Shown one piece after another: positions 23,842 through 35,173 of a stretch of DNA of 64,000 nt. Source of the stretch: Gonapodya sp. JEL0774 (lineage: Eukaryota; Monoblepharomycota; Monoblepharidomycetes; Monoblepharidales; Gonapodyaceae). Both the position numbers and the translations under genes were made by a program. How positions within the stretch are numbered: the stretch's first letter is position 1; each line of letters starts with the position of its first letter. A model generated the notes under the pieces. It was given only the letters and a program-made list of their open reading frames with translations. It was not told where the DNA came from and did no database searches. The stretch covers positions 45,778-109,777 of the forward strand of contig JADIIX010000074.1 in assembly GCA_027604505.1 (NCBI GenBank). The letters are read 5' to 3'.

Positions 23842-25254
23842 TGATGAACCAGAGTAGGTCGGCATCTTAGAGACCAGAACGACAAGAACTACCAACTCCC
23901 GAGTGTCAGCACTCCACACCGTACTTCTCATTATTGGCGGCCGCTTTTGGCGCCAAAAAAACGTATCCGGAGCCGCATTAATGGTCCGGTGCTGTCGATT
24001 GGGTAGAAATAGGTGCCCACTACTCAAGGTGACTGAATGCAAAGTCAACAAGCAGCACCAAGCAGCTTTTTAATGGATTCGAGTGTGCGGAGGAGAGCAC
24101 AAGATTGCGAGAATTCCTGCAACAGTAGTTAGTCGAAGGCGTCGCACACCCAGAGAGCCTGCCTGTCACAGCAACGCAGTGCTTGGGAGCCTACTCTTTG
24201 ATAGCATTTTACAATGCAAATAGAGAGAAAGACCACATATCCGAGTCTGGGACAAGACCAAAGACACAAAAGATGGTTGTCGGAGTTCACCTGCGCGGGT
24301 GGTGCGGGCGCAAAGCCCAGGCGAAGAAACAAAGGCTCTCCATCAAGACAATAGAAAACGTGTCCCATTCTTGTAGTTGTCGGGTATAATGTGTGTCCAA
24401 GCATCGGGCTCCTGCCCGTGGTGTGGGTTGGGGGAACAAACTCAAAAGATGCTTCAAGGTGATTCGGCATCGTCACCAAGCGATGCTGCGTCCCCCATTA
24501 GAGGATTTTCTCGTGGTCATTTTGCGCCGTCATCGCCGTCTGGGGTTGAGCTTCTGGAGTTTCGATATGTAATTAAGCAGAAGTAGGAGATTGTACGGAT
24601 TGAAGTCGGTAGGAACGTCATCAGTAGGTGCGGCGGGGAGGTGAGATTCGAGCGTGTCTGAGACTGAGTCGGGGGATTTGGCGGGAACACTGACATGTTA
24701 TAGTCATGTAACCTGACACAGTCCATCAGCGGCTTGACGGCACAGGACGGCGGGGCCAGAGCACACCTGCCAGAAATGGAATTGGAAGGAGAGCAAAGGG
24801 GGAACGGCTTAATTAAACCGCCAGTGAGTTTTACTACAACAGTACTGTATAAGTTAGTAACCACGAAACTCGAAAACTTGGAGTGCGGGTGTCCCTTCTG
24901 CTGACCGTCAACCGTGTCCACTGTCAAACGATTTGGAGCACCAAGCGGCACCAAACCCCGAACAATTACATTGCAGAAAAACTCGTCTGTTGAACCGTAC
25001 TTGTGTCGCGTGGTGACCAATGAAAGTTATTATTTCTGTAATATCTGAAAACTGCTTGTCCTCGCCGACGGATCGTTATTCTAGCCATTACAGTCCAATC
25101 AACGGGATACTTTACCCGGCTCAAAGTTGCTTGTAGGCTACTAGCATTCCTTCTCTCCGTCGTTTCTGATCGGGTGCTGCAGTTGGACAACACCCGAAGT
25201 CAGTTCAAACCCACAACCCACATCTCACCGAGGCATCTGAGTCGTCGTTGAACG

Positions 25255-28200
25255 ATGGCGTCAGCTGTGCTGTCACCTCGCCCCACGAAGCGTCCACGTT
25301 TGGCAGAACACACGTCCGATCTTCCTCATGAGCTCGTGGGCCAGATTTCGCAACCGGAAGGTTACTTTTCTAAGCAGATTCCAAACAACGATGTTCAATT
25401 TCTAAATTCTTTTGATGGAGAAGACGTACGGAGCATGGGGATTGATGGAAACGGAGACTCGGTGATTCATGGAAAAGGGGACCTCTTTAACCGTCCATTG
25501 GATCCCAGGCAGACTGCGACAACAGTATCGGTTCTTCCTCTCCCAAGCGTAGACGGTACGAAGTCGTACAGATGTCCGTTTCCAGACTGTGACTTCCAAA
25601 CCGACAGGTGAGGCTCATCGCTAAAGGTTGCGGTGGAAGGAGCGTCCAAAATTCCTACCGATTGGGATGACGCTTGAAAGAGGGTTCTGATCTCATCTGG
25701 AGAGCGTAGACGACGGTTTGCACGAGAACGGACGGAGGAATGTTCTCCGCATTAGAGTGCAGACAAATCCAAACCTGATGTTCCATTGTGTCCGTACAAC
25801 TGCCACTACCATGTCTCTTACGGAGACGCTAAAAGACAGGAATCGAAAGGACCTGGTTTTTCGAGGCTCCCCGAACTCCCACTCACACAAGTCATCATTT
25901 TGTCACCCAGGCGGTTCAACCTCGAGTCCCACCTCAACACTCTCAAACACAACCCTTACAACCCGGGCCACATTTGCCCCACCTGTGGCTTGAAATTCAC
26001 TCGGAAAGGTCAGCTTACCCGCCACGTTGTGCGACACACTGGGGAGCGGCCCTACCCCTGCAGATTTCCTGGCTGCGAGGAACTCTTTGCCAGGGTGGAT
26101 AGGAGGAGTAGACACGAGAAGTCCGGACATGGAGAGTGGGAAGGGCCGGGCAAAGGTCTCAAGGAATCCGGCAAGGGACGTGGGAAAGTTTTCTCTGCGA
26201 GTGGCTCAAATGGCCCAACGGAATCCGCTGTTTTGACTTTGTCATCCATGCCGCTATCTTGTGATATGTTTGCATCGACTGAGATCGCATCGCGCAGTCC
26301 CAAGCAAACGCACGAAGATGCAGCCCCAAATTTTGCTCCAGTTTCGTTGTCCAGCAGAATTTCGGACCCTCCATCGTTTTCTCCCGTGGCGGTTACGCAC
26401 ACGCAAGAACTCACCCATTCGGCTCGTACCCCTCTTCATATGCACGCTGCTGCTGCGCAGGCTCTCGTACTCACATCGCCGGCATGCGCATCATCGGCAA
26501 TTCCGACAGCTCTGTTAACTTCCAACGAGTCCCCGCTTCAAGTTCACCTTCAAACATTCCAGAAAACTCTGGCACGGGAGCTAACAGAAGGAGGGACATC
26601 TCGTCAAGAGGCCTCTGAGGAGGACAAGTCGGATGACGGCTCGGAAATCGCTGTCAAATTGGAACCACATATGGAATATGAGGAGATGCCCGCACCGACC
26701 GTCCTTCAATCCGTCCCTGGCCAAGCCTCACTCATACAAGCTGATTCATCTTCACATCAGACTGACCCGTCCCTTGCCAGTGCAACTTCTACGACACCCT
26801 TACCATCTGCGACATCCGCTGCCCGCACCAACACACCTATTCCTGCCCCTGTGGCCGCCCTCGCTTCAAAGGCGAATGCCACTCAACATCTTCTCCACCC
26901 AGATTTAACTCCACCGTCTGCCTCCGCGGGTGCAGTGTCCGCCGCTGCGTACGTCCAACTCCTAGAGGCTCTTGCCCAGCAAATTGGAACCGGGAGCGCG
27001 GCAATAAACCTGGAGCAAAATGCCGTATCTCGGGTTGCTACGCCTGGCTCTCTTGGTTTGTGGGATCACACGACTATGCGACCTGTATCGTCTGTAGCGG
27101 CAATGGACTCAGCCAAACCAGTCGCAGTGTTGGGCATCCCTCCGCGGATGATCACGCCAGCACCTGCATCAACATTTACTGCTCTAGGCATAGCACCTGA
27201 GCGGATCTCGACGCCGCCTGCTGGAACAGGAGCGTTAGAAAGAGGCCAGGTGCATTTTTCGATCTTTGCCGAGGCTACTGCAGGCGCGACAGCCGCAGGC
27301 CAGGACGTGGTGGGGGACTCAACGCTGAAGGTTTTGGGTGAAGAGCAACAGGCAGAGATCTTAGCGACAGTTCCTGAGCAACTTGAAGTAGAGAAAAGCC
27401 CAGAAGAGGAGACAGCGCATCAGAGTGAGGACAACCTGGATGAGCAGTCGGACAGTGATGAATCTGAAAGTAGCGAGGAGGAATCGGAGACTCCTGGTTC
27501 AATGAACATTGATACGAGCTCTGCCGAAATGCAGCACGTTGTCTCGATTGCAACAAGGGCTGCAGCGGCCGCTGCGGAGGTGCGACGACGGCGAGCACAG
27601 GGTGTTACAGATACGTCTCGAACATTCCCTTCTACCCTGGTGCCATCTGGCGAGGCGATAGTGGTGGAGGTGGAGGGTGGAGCGATTTCTCACTATGATG
27701 CGAGTTCGGAAGGGACTTGGGTCGAAGTTGCGGGTATGACCATGTTTGTGACGGATAATGCCGTAGATGCGGCGAGAGGAAGCGGGCTTGTCCAGGTCGA
27801 AGTTTCGAAGTCCCAAGAGGGGATGGGATTTCAAAACAGACAAGCGCAACGTGTGCCCTCGTGTGCGTCTGCGAAGGTGAGTAACAAACAAGGTTCGAAA
27901 CCCGCGTGTGTGATTTGCGGCCAATTGTGTGCGAGGTAAGTTCTTTTAAACACATTTTCTCCGGTTTAATGGAATTCATACTGTCCATTCTCATAGCAAA
28001 TCTGCTCTTCGAGTGCATATGGGTCTTCACGAAAATTTTGAGCGTCAGAAGTTCCCTTGCGATGTTGTGGGTTGCGGGAAATCTGTGAGTGAGAGCTGCC
28101 TTTTGGGAAGGAACCCGCGAATAATATCTACATTTTCGAGTTCAGTTTTATCGCACCCAAGATTTGCGACGTCATATTCGATGCCACACGAACGAAAAAC

Positions 28201-29224
28201 CGTATGGATGCCAAGTATGCACAATGGTATGTCACGGCGACTCGGTTTGTGCTGCAGGGTCCGTCACCTTTCATTGCCTCCCTAGAGCTTTAAACGCTCG
28301 GATGAATTGAAAAGGCATCAAGTCACACCGGCTGGTATCTCCGCGTGCGCGCGGAATCGAAGGCGGCCGGAAGTGACGTTTGCGCATGCTATGATGACCA
28401 ACACTGCAGGCTCAACGAATCCATTAACACCAATTTCCGTCGTAACGCAAGCTTCAATACATCTTTCTGGAGCGGTCCACAACCAACCTGATACCTTAGA
28501 CATTCATCCAACCGATCAGGGTATCACCCGATCGTTCGCAGGTCGGAGTCCTAGTGTTTATGACGAAGCCACGCCGCTAGCAAGCGCTCTGCTCCTTCGA
28601 CGATTAAGTGGGTTGGCTCACCTGCCTAACGATCACAGTAATATCCCGGTTTTGGGCGATGATCAATCAAAAACGCATAGGCTCAGCTCGCAGGGCGGTC
28701 AAGAACATTCGGAGTCCGACAACGAGGATAGTGATGTGGGATCCTTGGTCAGTGGAACCACAAATCGAAGCAGAGTGGCTGGTCCTGAGGCATACAAGGC
28801 AATGTCCGCGATCAATGGAAATGACGGGGCGGTGTCAAGTGGCAAACAGCATTGTCGTGAAGATGGTGTGGACTCGGGTTCAGACACTTTTCGGATGAAC
28901 ATATTCTCTGATGAGGTCTCGCCAAGTTCGGAAATGGTAAGTCTTGTGACAGTCTCCGTACGCGTAGACGTACATGATTCTTATCGTCAAATTTCGCAGT
29001 CGTGCCATAGTAATACGGACGATCAGTCTCCCTGCAAATGGAATTCGAAGGGAAGGGCAAGCAAGAAGACTGCTGCGGACCGAGGCCGAAGGCGAGGGAG
29101 AAATAAGAAGCGTGCACCTCATGGACTTTTCATGAACAGTAATGAGCAACTCGATCTGTTGCTCGCTGCAGTCTCCGAAGTGGAGAAACCCATTCCGCGA
29201 CTCCCAAGTCGAAACGGACACTGA
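25255..29224 (+). CDS. C2H2 zinc-finger transcription factor with six fingers in two clusters
   Basis: Six exons, 25255-25607, 25911-27935, 27997-28084, 28146-28226, 28286-28936 and 29000-29224, join to a frame of 1,140 aa. Fingers 1-3 lie at the N-terminal end: CPFPDC..H-x4-H (split by intron 1), CPTCGLKFTRKGQLTRH with the linker HTGERPY, and CRFPGC..H. Fingers 4-6 lie in the C-terminal third: CVICGQLCARKSALRVH, CDVVGCGKSFYRTQDLRRH and CQVCTMSFKRSDELKRH. The sixth lacks the usual second His and may be degenerate. Between the clusters is a ~600-residue Ala/Ser/Thr/Pro-rich region ending in an acidic Glu/Ser block, as in activation domains. A basic patch (RGRRRGRNKKR) near the C-terminus is a likely nuclear signal. 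The DNA site and targets are unknown. Confidence 0.85.
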
Positions 29225-29348
29225 CGGTGACATCGTCACTTAATCGTACATGTAAACTACGCATTTATTTATAAATTCACAGTTTGTTCTCGTATCAATC
29301 ACTCCTAGAATCACATTATTCTGTCGGCACGCCATTGTCGATTCCCTT

Positions 29349-32300
29349 TTACAAACCATTGATGAGAAGCTTCTCCACCTTTCCCGGCTGTGGTGTTGGC
29401 TCTGCGCTTTGGGCGGCAGAGCTTGCCGCTTCCGCATGTGCTGCTTTAACATAATCAGGAAACTCAGCGTCTTGGTGTACGTCGTGAACAAAAGGTCCGT
29501 CGACAATATCAAACTCGTTCAGCTTCGGACGGCACATCTCAGATGCATAGTGGCGCTTTGGTCCTGCCCAGATGCCCACCTGCGAACAAAAGTTGTGGAA
29601 CAATTTCGGCAATGGTTCAGATTACAAAGAGAACAGCCTTTCCCTACGATGATTCCGTCCGGCCTCTTGTACCAGCTTCGGCAGTTCAATGACCAAACTG
29701 TTCCCCGCAAGAAAGCTTGGGTGTCATCATTGAACCTGGGCAACCATAAACAGCGGCTCCGTGTTCAAGCACACCAGGACGCAGGACCAATAATGCATTG
29801 ACTCACTTTTCTTGCGCCTCCAACTTCGGATTAAAAGATCGGACTTGGCCTGTCCGAATCTTGTGCGCCATTTGAGTTGCATAGTTTGCCTGTTTTGGGT
29901 CGGTCGCAGTCATCCACACATTGCAGCGTTCTTGAACCGAACTCACTCCAACTTCGATAACCTCCATGGCTGACCCACCGCCACCACCTGCAATCGGCGT
30001 CTGTCGAAATTGTGAGCGGATGAATGGGTCATCAGCACCTCCAAGTGGCACCGAAGAAACAAACATTTGCTCCGAGAATCGTGACATAGTTCGGGAAGCC
30101 ATTCACACAGACGCTCTTATAGGTCTTGACATATTTTGAATGATCACCACCCCACAATTCGCGCAGTGTCACGGAATTCAGGCCCGTCACCTCGAACGAT
30201 GGAATGAAAGTTGTATCAAACCCTATATGAAATAGGCAGTGATTCAACACGTTGTGGTGTGTAAATGAATAATGATTATCACCTGTAGCAAATATCACGC
30301 AATCATACTCTCGTGCACCCGCTTCGGTGCTGATGATTCCACTCTCTGTGAACCGTTCAATTTTGTCCGTCAATAAAGTTACGTTGGGCTCCTGTAAACT
30401 GTACCGTGCAATTTCAGACCGATTAAGTGACTCATTCGATTGAATGTAGAACATACGCTGGCAAGTAATCATCTGATGGTGTAAGGCGTCGGCAACCAAT
30501 TGGATAGTCGGGAATCAATTTCGCTCTGAGAGCAGGATCCTTTATTTCGTCGGTCATGTAGTTACGGGCATACTCTGTGGCACTTTGGTTCATTTTGGAG
30601 CCCTTGGTTCTCGTGAAGGATTCAATCACGGGAATGCAGTCAGCGAAGGGCTTGTGCTTACTATTTGAAAGAGAGGCCACGAAACCGACTCCTTGTCGTA
30701 CAAATCGTTGCGGTACTTCTCCAGAGCACCGGGTACCTCACGAAACGTCCGCTTTTGTTCTTCCGTGTATGGGTCTAACGGGAAGAGGACAGTGTCCAGT
30801 CAGAGACGAATATTGTCGACAGCAATTTATCTTACCTTTTAATTCCTTCGGAATGATCCACACAGGGCTTCGTTGATAGACTGTCAAATGAGAAGCAAGA
30901 GATTGCACTCCTGGAATTGTTTGCACTTTTGGGCGAGCACATGATTCTTCTTTAGGCACATGCTTCAACGGACTTCGTGAAATACCTGCAGAAGCCCCTG
31001 TTCCCTAGAAAATGAGACAACGCGTGAAGTGTTGTTTGTTATCGCAATCACGAGGAAAGACACACAATGACGGCAACTCGTTTTCCTCTGAGATCGTAAT
31101 TTTCATCCCACAAAGCAGTATCTAGGTGGTGGGGGAGGGGTTGGGGCGTGGGGGGAGGGGGAAGAGGGAAGGGGGAAGAGGGAAGAGGGAAGAGGGTGCA
31201 TACATAGGTAGGAGAGGGCATAACGAGGTGCGGGCAAAGGAGTGCAACGCGACGGTGTCGGGCATGCGTGGTTCGGCATAGATCAATGACAAAGCAAAGC
31301 CACTAAGATCGTTCGGTGCATCGATGCTTACGCATCTTCTTGCCCTTATCTGTGTGTTGTGTTGGTCAATTTTGAAGTTTTGCGATGCGGAAGATGAACA
31401 AGACCGCTCACAGTCGTCCATTCCGGGAATCTGCGCAAATTTTGGTATCGACAGGCATCCTGAGCCATTCACCAGCAGATTGCACTCTTCTTCAGTCTCA
31501 GTACCGTTCTCATCGTTCCGCACTTTGACCCTCCAAACAGCGTGTGCGTCGTCCCAAGTTGCAGACATGACGGCACTGTTATATTGAATGTGTGGGGTCA
31601 CGCCATACTTGTCAGCAACTTCTTGAAAGTAGGCTGCAATTTCAGGTGCCTTGGAGTACGGTAAGGACCAATCTGTGGTTGGCGCCATTACGCCAGTAAG
31701 GAGCAAGAAATGAAAGCGACCCAAACCCTGAAAGCCTCACCTGGATTCGGAGCAAATGAGAAAGTGTAGACGTGAGAGAGGACGTCGCAACCGCAGTTTG
31801 CTGCCATCAGAGGTTAGGTTAGGAACCAATAGGACGACACGCCTTCAACACTGGACTGGTTTACTCAACGATATTTGTTTACCCACCACGTTCCCCCAGG
31901 CCTCGGTTGTTTCTCGTAGATCACATAGTCCGTTATTCTTGCGTCATTTAGGTACTTTCCTGGGAGTCATAAGGGGACTCATTAGGAGTGGAAACATCCT
32001 TGCCAGAGCTAGTGTGTTGCGTTTTGAAGTAAGTAGTGAGAAGAACCCACCGAGAGCAATACCCGATGCGCCTGCTCCAACTAATTGATTTGTTCGTGGG
32101 ATGAGCGCATGCAAATGCATTCATGGGGGGTGAACATTCAACCCTCACCGCAAATGACCCGCGTTTTCACCTTATCTAGATCAGCGCCATCTTTGACAAC
32201 AACCCTTGGTAGAGCAGCTATGTCAACCCAGTTTTACGTGTTAAGGTGTTCAGTGAGGCAAGATCAGAACCTTGCGGAAGAAGTGCGATTTCACCTGCGA

Positions 32301-32385
32301 TGTTGCTGAAACCTCCAAATAGACCTTTTCCCCAGTCCTTGCCATCGGCGGACTCCAAAGTGTCCGCGGAGATCGAGTTACCCAT
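29349..32385 (-). CDS. flavin-containing monooxygenase, Baeyer-Villiger type
   Basis: The gene is read from the ATG at 32385 (MGNSISADTLESADG) through many short exons to the stop at 29349. Spliced pieces give the FAD motif VGAGASGIALG, then VIYEKQPRPGGTWW, then CGCDVLSHVYTFSFAPNP, the typical first domain of class B flavoprotein monooxygenases. The NADPH-binding motif VAVIGTGASA is formed across an intron at about 31065-31000, after LRGKR. Later come YQRSPVWIIPKE, DPALRAKLIPDYPIGCRR and DCVIFATG. These enzymes use NADPH and oxygen to insert oxygen into ketones or oxidise S/N atoms. The substrate is not predictable. An intron near 31126-31200 has a long polypyrimidine tract on the coding strand. 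The start is only 80 bp from the opposite gene. Confidence 0.88.
31126..31200. repeat. purine-rich GGGAAGA microsatellite-like tract
   Basis: Runs of G are followed by repeated GGGAAGA-type units on the plus strand, that is a long polypyrimidine tract on the coding strand. It lies in an intron of the monooxygenase gene. Confidence 0.8.
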
Positions 32386-32465
32386 TCGTTCGGAGGCAAA
32401 AGGTGACGGCCGATCCGGCTGTTGATGCCGTGACCACAGAATCCTTTTCCAATGACTGTACATTC
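32386..32465. promoter_or_regulatory. 80-bp divergent promoter between BVMO and mitochondrial-protein genes
   Basis: Two start codons point away from each other (32385 minus and 32466 plus) with only 80 bp between them, so one short element must serve both. No TATA box was identified. Confidence 0.5.
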
Positions 32466-33332
32466 ATGGTCTTTTCACGATTACTGCGCTTCCCAAGCTC
32501 AATCTTAAGTCATCGATATTTTTCGACCGTACCACCGACTTCAAAGGCGTCTTCTGCCGTACCCTCCCGCCGATTCCGATCGGCACTGCTGAACAGCTAT
32601 GTTGACAAGCTCCGCGAACGACCGGGATCGTACCTGACGGCCTTTCTGATACTGCATGAGGTAACAGCGGGTGAGGATCGCATCTAGTTTTATGCCATTG
32701 AATCGCTGACGTTCTGATGCGGATTTATTTTCCAATCTCGGCGGCGAATGTTAGTGGGAGCCCTGCCGCTAGTGTTCTATTTTTTACAAAATTCAGACAT
32801 ACGATGGGAATCTATGTTTGATAAAGGTAGGCTGGTTTGACGCTGCATCCGGCCGTGACCTTCGCGCCAAACTCCGAGTTTCTGTGTCGCAGATACCCTT
32901 GATGAAGGTAGTAAGCACATGGCGCGGGCGATGAAAGCTCTGAAGCTACCATTTGAAGTAGAAGAGGGCTCCAAGGTTGCATTGGTGAGTCGCCGACTTC
33001 GGCGAGAAGTTCGACCAAATGTTTTGGAACTCCATTGCCGGATAGAATGCTGCAGCAACCTACGCGATTGTGAAGGTCGCTATGCCGCTCCGGTAGGTGC
33101 CGTCTGGACCAAGGATTCTGAATAGCCTACCAGAATGATGCGCGTTTCACAGCCTGGCGGTATCATTCGCCCTCACTCCTTCTTTCGCACGATACATATG
33201 CATACCGATCGCAACTTTGCTAGGACGCATTGTGCTGCGCACGCCTCGTGCTGTTGGAACAAGTGCGGCGCAAGGTGGCTCGGCGACAGCTCCAAGGCGT
33301 GGTGCAGAGGCGGGTGGACAAGAGGGAATTAA
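32466..33332 (+). CDS. mitochondrial membrane protein, FAM210/DUF1279-like (HELTA-type)
   Basis: Exons 32466-32670, 32755-32826, 32893-32984 and 33046-33092 join in frame; the last exon (after about 33220) is unsure. The N-terminus MVFSRLLRFPSSIL..RYFS is Arg/Ser-rich and lacks acidic residues, like a mitochondrial presequence. Splicing joins YLTAFLILHEVTA to VGALPLVFYFL, a hydrophobic segment with the His-Glu-x-Thr-Ala core found in a group of fungal mitochondrial inner-membrane proteins and in FAM210-like proteins. A second helix is NAAATYAIVKVAMPLR. The biochemical role of this group is poorly known. The gene is head-to-head with the monooxygenase and faces the USP7-like gene at its 3' end. 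Confidence 0.6.
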
Positions 33333-33544
33333 GAAGTAGAACATATCCTCGACATATAGTCTGTTTGTTGCTTCTTCTTTCATTTCGGGTCATGTATGTA
33401 AATTTGCAGAAACTAGATGGAGATTGAACTTGTTACAATGAAGAAGGAATGCATGAAGTCCCAACAGTAATTCGACAACAAACTCGCTTCTACGACCTCG
33501 ATCTCAACCAATCCCTCTGGCAGTGTCTCAATGCAATGTACGAG

Positions 33545-34418
33545 TCACGGTGAAATATCGTCTCTTGTGAATCCAGAGTCTCGTCTGCACGGATTCAACA
33601 TTACGAGAACTGACACTCAGTTTATGATATTGTGCAAACCAGTAAACCACTCACCATCTTCAAACTCAACAACGTTTCCGAGATGTATGTTTGCGACAAC
33701 ATCAACTTTCCATCTCGCAAATTCTTCCTTGCACACTCCCAATTTTGCCGCAATCCGACTTTTTGTGTCTCTCCAGCATTCCCCTTGGTTGACGTGCATC
33801 AAAAACGGTCTACCGTACGGAGATTCCACCGTGTTCTCATAATGCATAACCGAAACCACGAAGCCTTTCTGGTCAGGAGAACGATATATTTCGGCAGCTG
33901 GTATTTCCTTGAAGTATCACATGCATCAGGGTTTTGTGCTGCATCACATTGTTTTATGAAAAAAGAGCACCCACCTCGGCGTACAAGTGACAAAAGTTAC
34001 TGAAACAGTACTTCACTTGACGAACAATATCTTGCTCAGTCTCCCACGACCCAGCAATCAATCCACCTTTCACCTTAACCAGCCTCAACCTGCCAGACCC
34101 CTCGCCAGTAGAATCGAACGGAAAATGTTCGTACATTCCATCCAAAAGCTCCGCGAGAATGCTATCTCGCTCGATGAGACCGTGCACGTGACTGATTTGC
34201 CTGAGATGAGAATCAACAACGCCAATGTCATACTCCACAGTTTCTGATGTAGTGCCTGTTCGACCGGTTTTGGGCGCAAACAGTCGCCGGAGAAATTGGG
34301 TCATAGATGTCAATCCTCTCCTTGTGTTGATGTAAGAACCCGTGTCACGAGGGGGCCTCATCACAGAGCCAGTACGGAACCTTCCAGAGCAACAGATATC
34401 TGAGCCCTGCCACTTCAA
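33545..34418 (-). CDS. USP7/Ubp15-like ubiquitin hydrolase, C-terminal part only
   Basis: Exons of about 34418-33975, 33907-33655 and 33609-33545 join in frame. The join of the first two gives YAEEIPAAEIYRSPDQ, followed by YGRPFLMHVNQGECWRDTK, SRIAAKLGV and EEFARWKVDVV. This order matches the last ubiquitin-like domains of USP7 (EEIPLDQ.., GIPFLLRIHQGEHFREV.., EFEKFKFAIV). USP7 removes ubiquitin from many nuclear proteins. The catalytic domain and TRAF domain should lie upstream (higher coordinates), but within about 270 bp comes the assembly gap, and past it another gene begins on the opposite strand. So the 5' part is missing. The WLGLDH-type C-terminal motif of the family was not found, so the 3' end is also uncertain. 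Confidence 0.75.
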
Positions 34419-34440
34419 CAGAGCTTTAAAGCTACCGAAG

Positions 34441-35173
34441 TGGACTCAAGTGGACTCAAGATTACGTGATGCAGTGGATGTCACGGATATTACCGAATTC
34501 TCCGCGTTGACGCCCGGGTAAAAGCCGGCTAAATCTTGCCGCAGAATCAGGGGTCCATACTAGGCGGAAAGGTGTAGGTGTCCTTGTGCTCTTGTGCTTG
34601 AAGAGCTTGAAAAGCTTGCCGGCGAGGTGGGCGAAGGCGGTGCGGGAGGCCTGGGGTGAGTTGGGGTGAGTTGGGGGGGGGGNNNNNNNNNNGGCCGGAT
34701 CCGGGGCGCGTGCCGCGGCTGTCGCGGGCGGGGGGGCGGCCGCGCGCGCGCCCCCGGCCCCGGCCCGCCGCGCGCGCCCGGTCCGGCAGCTGCACCTGAG
34801 AGGGAGCCTGCACATAGTGAAAATCTCCGCCTCTCAATTCCTCCAACCGATTTGAAAGCTTCGACGACTCGATCCGCACCAGATTCTCAAAAAAATTTGT
34901 CTTCTCTCCGTACGGCGATCATCCCTTCGCTCTGGGCTCTTTCGTATTGGATTCTCGACATCCCGACGTGGGGCGCTATCACAATAACCTTACCACCTTG
35001 CCACCTTGCCGCTGCTTGGTCCGTTTTCCAAGTGAACTATAGACATCGCTCTCCTAGATATACGGGAAGTCCAAACCTTGGGCAACTGGACGTCGAATCG
35101 CACAGAACTACTTCAGTGGTCGAAACTTTATCCCAACCTCTCCAGTCCCAACCTTCCATCAAACCAACCGACC
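34441..35173. other. assembly gap region with extremely GC-rich flanks
   Basis: Ten N bases (34683-34692) are flanked on the right by about 100 bp made almost only of G and C. The gap separates the 5'-truncated USP7-like gene from the condensin gene. No gene was found here. The sequence between about 34810 and 35173 has ordinary composition and may be the condensin promoter. Confidence 0.7.

Larger units (their letters stand above)
21859..25254. other. 3.4-kb gene-poor stretch
   Basis: No complete gene is recognised. It holds the presumed promoter of the POT gene at its left end, a possible transposon scrap (22848-23405), a 23-bp tandem duplication at 23796-23841, and the promoter of the C2H2 gene at its right end. 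Confidence 0.4.

Noticed and set aside
25608-25910. Extra exon inside intron 1 of the C2H2 gene (CPYNCHYHVSYG frame)
   Set aside because: Direct joining of 25607 to 25911 completes a canonical finger in frame; including the extra part would break it.
34693-34800. GC-only island considered as a CpG-type promoter of the condensin gene
   Set aside because: It touches an assembly gap and is too extreme to trust; it could be an artefact at a contig end.
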